A stretch of 64,000 bases of DNA from Bacteroidota bacterium. GTDB taxonomy: Bacteria; Bacteroidota; Bacteroidia; Chitinophagales; Chitinophagaceae. The notes beneath the pieces were generated by a model. It was not told where the DNA came from. It did not search any database and saw nothing but the letters and a program-made list of their open reading frames with translations. Positions 60,859-64,000 of the stretch are shown piece after piece. The position numbers and the translations under genes are program-made. The DNA is taken from contig JAFDXG010000038.1 in the NCBI GenBank assembly GCA_018268105.1, forward strand, positions 1 to 64,000. Direction: 5' to 3'. Position 1 is the stretch's first letter. Each line of letters starts with the position of its first letter.

Positions 60859-62277
60859 ATGAAGAACCATCAAAAAATATCCTTAACCTGGTATGTGATC
60901 AGCGATTATATAGCCTGTGTGTTTGCGTGGGTCATTGCTTTTTTTATTCGTAAGCATCTCACCGGTTTACAAATGAATATAACGGGTGAGCTTTCCGCTA
61001 ATAGTTTGCTTCAGGTCAGTATTTTTCTAATTCCTGCCGGTTGGCTGATGTTGTTCCTTTTGGCAGGCAGTTATCATCGCCCGGTATATGTCAGGTCCCG
61101 GCTTTCTGAATTTACCTCTACGTTCATCTGTACCCTGCTTGGCTGCCTGGTGCTTTTCTTTATACTCGTGCTTGACGACAAGCAGGTAAATTATCCCTAT
61201 TATTATAAAGCATTCTTTACCCTTTTTTTGTGCCACCTGATATTGATCTGGATGGGACGTTCCATCATATTGCGGATAGCACGCAGGCAACTGGAGACAA
61301 AAAAAGTTTGGTTTAATACGGTGATTATCGGTAACAATACTATGGCCATGCAGGTGTATCACGATATCAGGAAAAACCAGGACATACTGGGCTACAGGTT
61401 CACCGGGTTTATTGATACGGCCCATTCGCAAAATGGCTTAAAAAAGTATATGCCCTGGCTCGGTGGTACAGAGAAGCTGGAAGAAATACTTGAAGAGAGT
61501 AAGGCCGACCAGGTGATTATTGCAATGGAAGGTTCACCTGCCGGTGAAATAACTGAAATTGTAAACCGCCTGAGTGAGAAAGATATTGAAATTAAGATGG
61601 CGCCGAGTCATCTGGATATATTGGCAGGATCGGTAAGGACTCAGAATGTGCTTGACGCACCGTTGATTGATTTAAAAAAAGGACTGATACCGGAATGGCA
61701 GCAGCATTTAAAAAGACTAACAGATATATTGTTTTCTGTTTTCGGACTGATATTGCTATCGCCGCTTATGTTGTATGCGGCATTACGTGTAAAATTATCA
61801 TCAAAAGGCCCGGTGTTTTATGCACAGGAACGAGTGGGATATAAAGGCAAACTGTTTACCATGTATAAATTCCGTTCCATGTATGCCGATGCTGAAGAAA
61901 GTGGTCCGGCACTTTCTTCGAATGAAGACCGGCGAATTACTCCCTGGGGTAAAACTATGCGTAAATGGCGCATAGATGAATTGCCACAATTTTGGAACGT
62001 AATAAAAGATGAAATGAGCCTGGTGGGGCCAAGACCGGAGCGTCGGTTTTATATTGATAAAATAAATAAACAAACTCCATATTACCGATACCTCCTGAAA
62101 GTAAAGCCGGGGATTACGAGCATGGGTATGGTAAAATTTGGCTATGCCGAAAATGTGGAGGAGATGATAGAACGCATGCAGTATGACCTGGTATATATTG
62201 AAAATGTATCGCTTGGTCTCGACTTTAATATCATGTTGCATACTTTAAAAACAATATTGAAAGGTAAAGGGAAATAA
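60859..62277 (+). CDS. Undecaprenyl-phosphate sugar transferase (polyprenyl glycosylphosphotransferase)
   Basis: A 472-aa membrane enzyme: N-terminal helices (about 10-140), a CoA-binding-like middle domain, one more helix at about 290-310, and the catalytic C-terminal part with GKLFTMYKFRSMYADAEE, DELPQFWNVIKDEMSLVGPRPE and VKPGITSMG. It moves a sugar-1-phosphate from a nucleotide sugar to undecaprenyl phosphate, starting exopolysaccharide or glycan synthesis. Operon with the Gfo/Idh gene. No glycosyltransferase follows inside the window. Confidence 0.95.
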   Translation: MKNHQKISLTWYVISDYIACVFAWVIAFFIRKHLTGLQMNITGELSANSLLQVSIFLIPAGWLMLFLLAGSYHRPVYVRSRLSEFTSTFICTLLGCLVLFFILVLDDKQVNYPYYYKAFFTLFLCHLILIWMGRSIILRIARRQLETKKVWFNTVIIGNNTMAMQVYHDIRKNQDILGYRFTGFIDTAHSQNGLKKYMPWLGGTEKLEEILEESKADQVIIAMEGSPAGEITEIVNRLSEKDIEIKMAPSHLDILAGSVRTQNVLDAPLIDLKKGLIPEWQQHLKRLTDILFSVFGLILLSPLMLYAALRVKLSSKGPVFYAQERVGYKGKLFTMYKFRSMYADAEESGPALSSNEDRRITPWGKTMRKWRIDELPQFWNVIKDEMSLVGPRPERRFYIDKINKQTPYYRYLLKVKPGITSMGMVKFGYAENVEEMIERMQYDLVYIENVSLGLDFNIMLHTLKTILKGKGK

Positions 62278-62328
62278 GGAGATATTAGTCTTGAACTAAA
62301 AAATGTGAGCAGGTTGAAGGATTTTAAA

Positions 62329-62356
62329 CAACAAACCCAAAACTAAAAACTAAAAA
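62329..62356 (+). repeat. Degenerate heptanucleotide repeat
   Basis: CAACAAA, CCCAAAA, CTAAAAA, CTAAAAA, then CCCTCTC. It lies 52 nt after the sugar transferase stop. A G-bearing stretch (ATGTGAGCAGGTTGAAGG, about 62303-62320) precedes it and could pair with AACCCTCTCAT. Confidence 0.5.
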
Positions 62357-62413
62357 CCCTCTCATAACGCTGCCGGTTTTTCGTTTACTTTTGGGCTGAA
62401 CTTTTTTTATTAC

Positions 62414-64000
62414 TTGAAATACCTGGTATCCATACTTTTTTTTTACTCCTGTTTGTCGGCGACCCATGCCCAGCACGCATACTGGCAGCAACAGGTCAAC
62501 TATTCTATTACCGCTACGCTCAACGATTCTGATCATGTAGTGGATGGGTTTATTAAAATCCGGTACTCTAATAAATCGCCCGATACACTGACATATATTT
62601 GGTTTCATCTGTGGCCTAATGCTTATAAGAATGACCGGACAGCATTTAGTGAGCAGCAATTGGAAAATGGGAATTCCGATTTTTATTTTTCCACCCCTGA
62701 ACAAAAAGGGTATATCAATCAACTTGATTTCAGGGTAAATGACATTCATGCGGTTTTGGAAAACCACCCGCAGTTTATTGATGTTATTAAACTATTGTTG
62801 CCACAACCATTATGTCCCGGTACATCAGTACTGATAACAACTCCCTTTCATTTACAATTGCCAAAAAATTTTTCGCGAAGCGGCCATATAGGCCAATCCT
62901 ATCAGCTCACTCAATGGTATCCCAAGCCGGCAGTATATGACAATAAAGGCTGGCATCCTATGCCCTACCTGGGGCAGGGAGAGTTTTACAGTGAGTTTGG
63001 AAATTATGATGTCACGATTTCTTTACCTAAAAATTATGTTGTTGCTTCAACAGGAGTATTGCAAAATAAGGAAGAAATAGAGTGGTTGAAATCAAGAAAT
63101 ACATTTTCGTGGAAAGAAAGAAAGTACAGGAAGAAAGTAAAAAAAGGTACTTATAAAATAGTAAAAGAGCTTTTTCCGCCATCTTCTGCCGAATATAAAA
63201 CTTTACATTATAAGCAGGATAGTGTTATAGATTTTGCCTGGTTTGCCGATAAACGTTTTGTAGTAAATTATGATACCTGCCTGCTGTCATCTGGTAATAC
63301 GGTAGATGTGTATTCGTTTTATACAACCAAATCAAAGCAAATATGGGGTAACAGCTTGCAGGAGGTTAAAAGATCTTTGCGTAGTTATTCAGGCGCTATA
63401 GGCGGATATCCTTTTCTAAATGCTTCAATAGTTGAAATTGATACTAAGGATTTTGGGGGCATGGAATATCCTGCGGTGGCTGCTATTTCTGCACAAAATA
63501 AACAACAACTCAACGAAGTTATTTCACATGAAGTGGGTCACAACTGGTTCTATGGTGTTTTTGCAAGTAATGAACGAGACCATCCCTGGATGGATGAGGG
63601 TATGAATACTTATTATGATTACCGGTTTGGTGATCTGTCAAAAATTTTTTCCACTCAGAAAATAATGAAACTGGGTTTTGAATCTTTTGCCGCTGTCAAA
63701 AAAGATCAGCCTATTGAATTGCCGGCACAGCAATACAGTTGGCTCAATTATGGATTGTCGGTGTACTATAAAACTGCTGAGTGGATGAAGTTACTGGAAA
63801 CCAAAATGGGAAAAGAAAATTTTGATGCGTTGATGAAGGATTATTACCGGCAATGGAAATTTAAACATCCCTATCCTGAAGACTTTAAAACTATAGTAAA
63901 ACAGCATGCTGCATTTGATACAGACAGTATCTTTCGTTTGCTTCATACGAAAGGCAGTTTAATCTCCGATACGAAAAGATCGTTTAAAATTGCATTTATC
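62414..64000 (+). CDS. M1-family aminopeptidase-like metalloprotease (partial, runs off the window)
   Basis: 529 codons of an uninterrupted frame. The best start is TTG at 62414, since it gives a clean signal peptide (KYLVSILFFYSCLSATHAQ); no ATG lies in frame nearby. The M1 marks are the substrate loop GGMEYPAVA, the zinc motif HEVGHNW and the third ligand Glu 18 residues on in DEGMNT. It acts in the periplasm or on the surface as an aminopeptidase. The C-terminal part lies beyond the window. Confidence 0.9.
   Translation, partial: MKYLVSILFFYSCLSATHAQHAYWQQQVNYSITATLNDSDHVVDGFIKIRYSNKSPDTLTYIWFHLWPNAYKNDRTAFSEQQLENGNSDFYFSTPEQKGYINQLDFRVNDIHAVLENHPQFIDVIKLLLPQPLCPGTSVLITTPFHLQLPKNFSRSGHIGQSYQLTQWYPKPAVYDNKGWHPMPYLGQGEFYSEFGNYDVTISLPKNYVVASTGVLQNKEEIEWLKSRNTFSWKERKYRKKVKKGTYKIVKELFPPSSAEYKTLHYKQDSVIDFAWFADKRFVVNYDTCLLSSGNTVDVYSFYTTKSKQIWGNSLQEVKRSLRSYSGAIGGYPFLNASIVEIDTKDFGGMEYPAVAAISAQNKQQLNEVISHEVGHNWFYGVFASNERDHPWMDEGMNTYYDYRFGDLSKIFSTQKIMKLGFESFAAVKKDQPIELPAQQYSWLNYGLSVYYKTAEWMKLLETKMGKENFDALMKDYYRQWKFKHPYPEDFKTIVKQHAAFDTDSIFRLLHTKGSLISDTKRSFKIAFI

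Noticed and set aside
1..64000. tRNA, rRNA, insertion sequences, prophage
   Set aside because: None recognised on reading both strands; a tRNA or covariance search was not possible here.

Overview
ORGANISM. The window (about 40% GC by eye) reads as a chromosomal segment of a Bacteroidota bacterium, most likely family Chitinophagaceae or a close relative. Evidence: type IX secretion (T9SS) type A C-terminal sorting domains (end of a gene at 1-132, and 10014-12848), a TonB-dependent receptor with a carboxypeptidase-regulatory-like N-domain, Bacteroidota-type -7 boxes (TAnnTTTG) and poor Shine-Dalgarno signals, a moxR/DUF58/Bat operon, a tandem rhomboid pair, and many Gfo/Idh/MocA, DUF1080 and PmoA-like sugar genes. 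No rRNA, tRNA, CRISPR array, transposase or prophage was seen. LAYOUT. 0-1.3 kb: end of a T9SS cargo gene, then a 70-aa secreted peptide with a PIDGG / hydrophobic / basic tail next to an exosortase-family protease: a minimal sorting enzyme and substrate pair. 1.3-9.6 kb: purC and a lactonase lipoprotein, a glycosidase-like protein and a TonB receptor, a Crp/Fnr regulator, rpe. 10-18.8 kb: a T9SS-exported BNR-repeat protein; a sialidase - HpcH/HpaI aldolase - Gfo/Idh operon; cbpA-cbpM chaperones. 19-33.4 kb, mainly housekeeping: ABC exporter, moxR-DUF58-BatD-like-BatA, dtd, arfB, a solitary HNH endonuclease, TetR regulator, cysS, endonuclease/phosphatase family protein, an active and a catalytically dead rhomboid, rlmD. 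33.4-39.9 kb: an intergenic region with repeated hairpin modules, a helical-repeat protein, a decayed gene, a Tat-exported oxidoreductase, small envelope proteins and an M6-like protease. 40-60 kb: a large sugar-catabolism block. 60-64 kb: oxidoreductase, undecaprenyl-phosphate sugar transferase and the start of an M1 peptidase. HOW THE GENES WORK TOGETHER. The 40-49 kb block is two divergent operons that together look like an oxidative (3-keto-sugar) glycoside route. The left operon has a Gfo/Idh/MocA dehydrogenase, a TIM-barrel epimerase/isomerase, a mono-haem cytochrome c lipoprotein and a DUF1080 (3-keto-disaccharide hydrolase family) protein. The right operon has a TIM-barrel isomerase, two GMC flavoproteins that each carry a Cys-x5-Cys-x3-Cys motif like the [3Fe-4S] site of FAD glucose dehydrogenase, and a Tat-lipoprotein small subunit. 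Downstream follow a PmoA-like protein, a DUF5009-type membrane acyltransferase, a GH3 beta-glucosidase, an SGNH esterase and a Gfo/Idh - ROK - MFS - SIS operon. No SusC/SusD pair or local regulator lies in this block. STRUCTURE NOT EXPLAINED BY GENES. At least seven intergenic sites carry degenerate tandem heptanucleotide repeats, mostly just after a stop codon. In several the transcript would carry a G-rich heptad arm followed by a C-rich heptad arm that could fold back on it. Several -7 boxes sit only 4-9 nt before the start codon (purC, rpe, rlmD, the small gene at 38145, and others), which suggests leaderless or very short-leader mRNAs.
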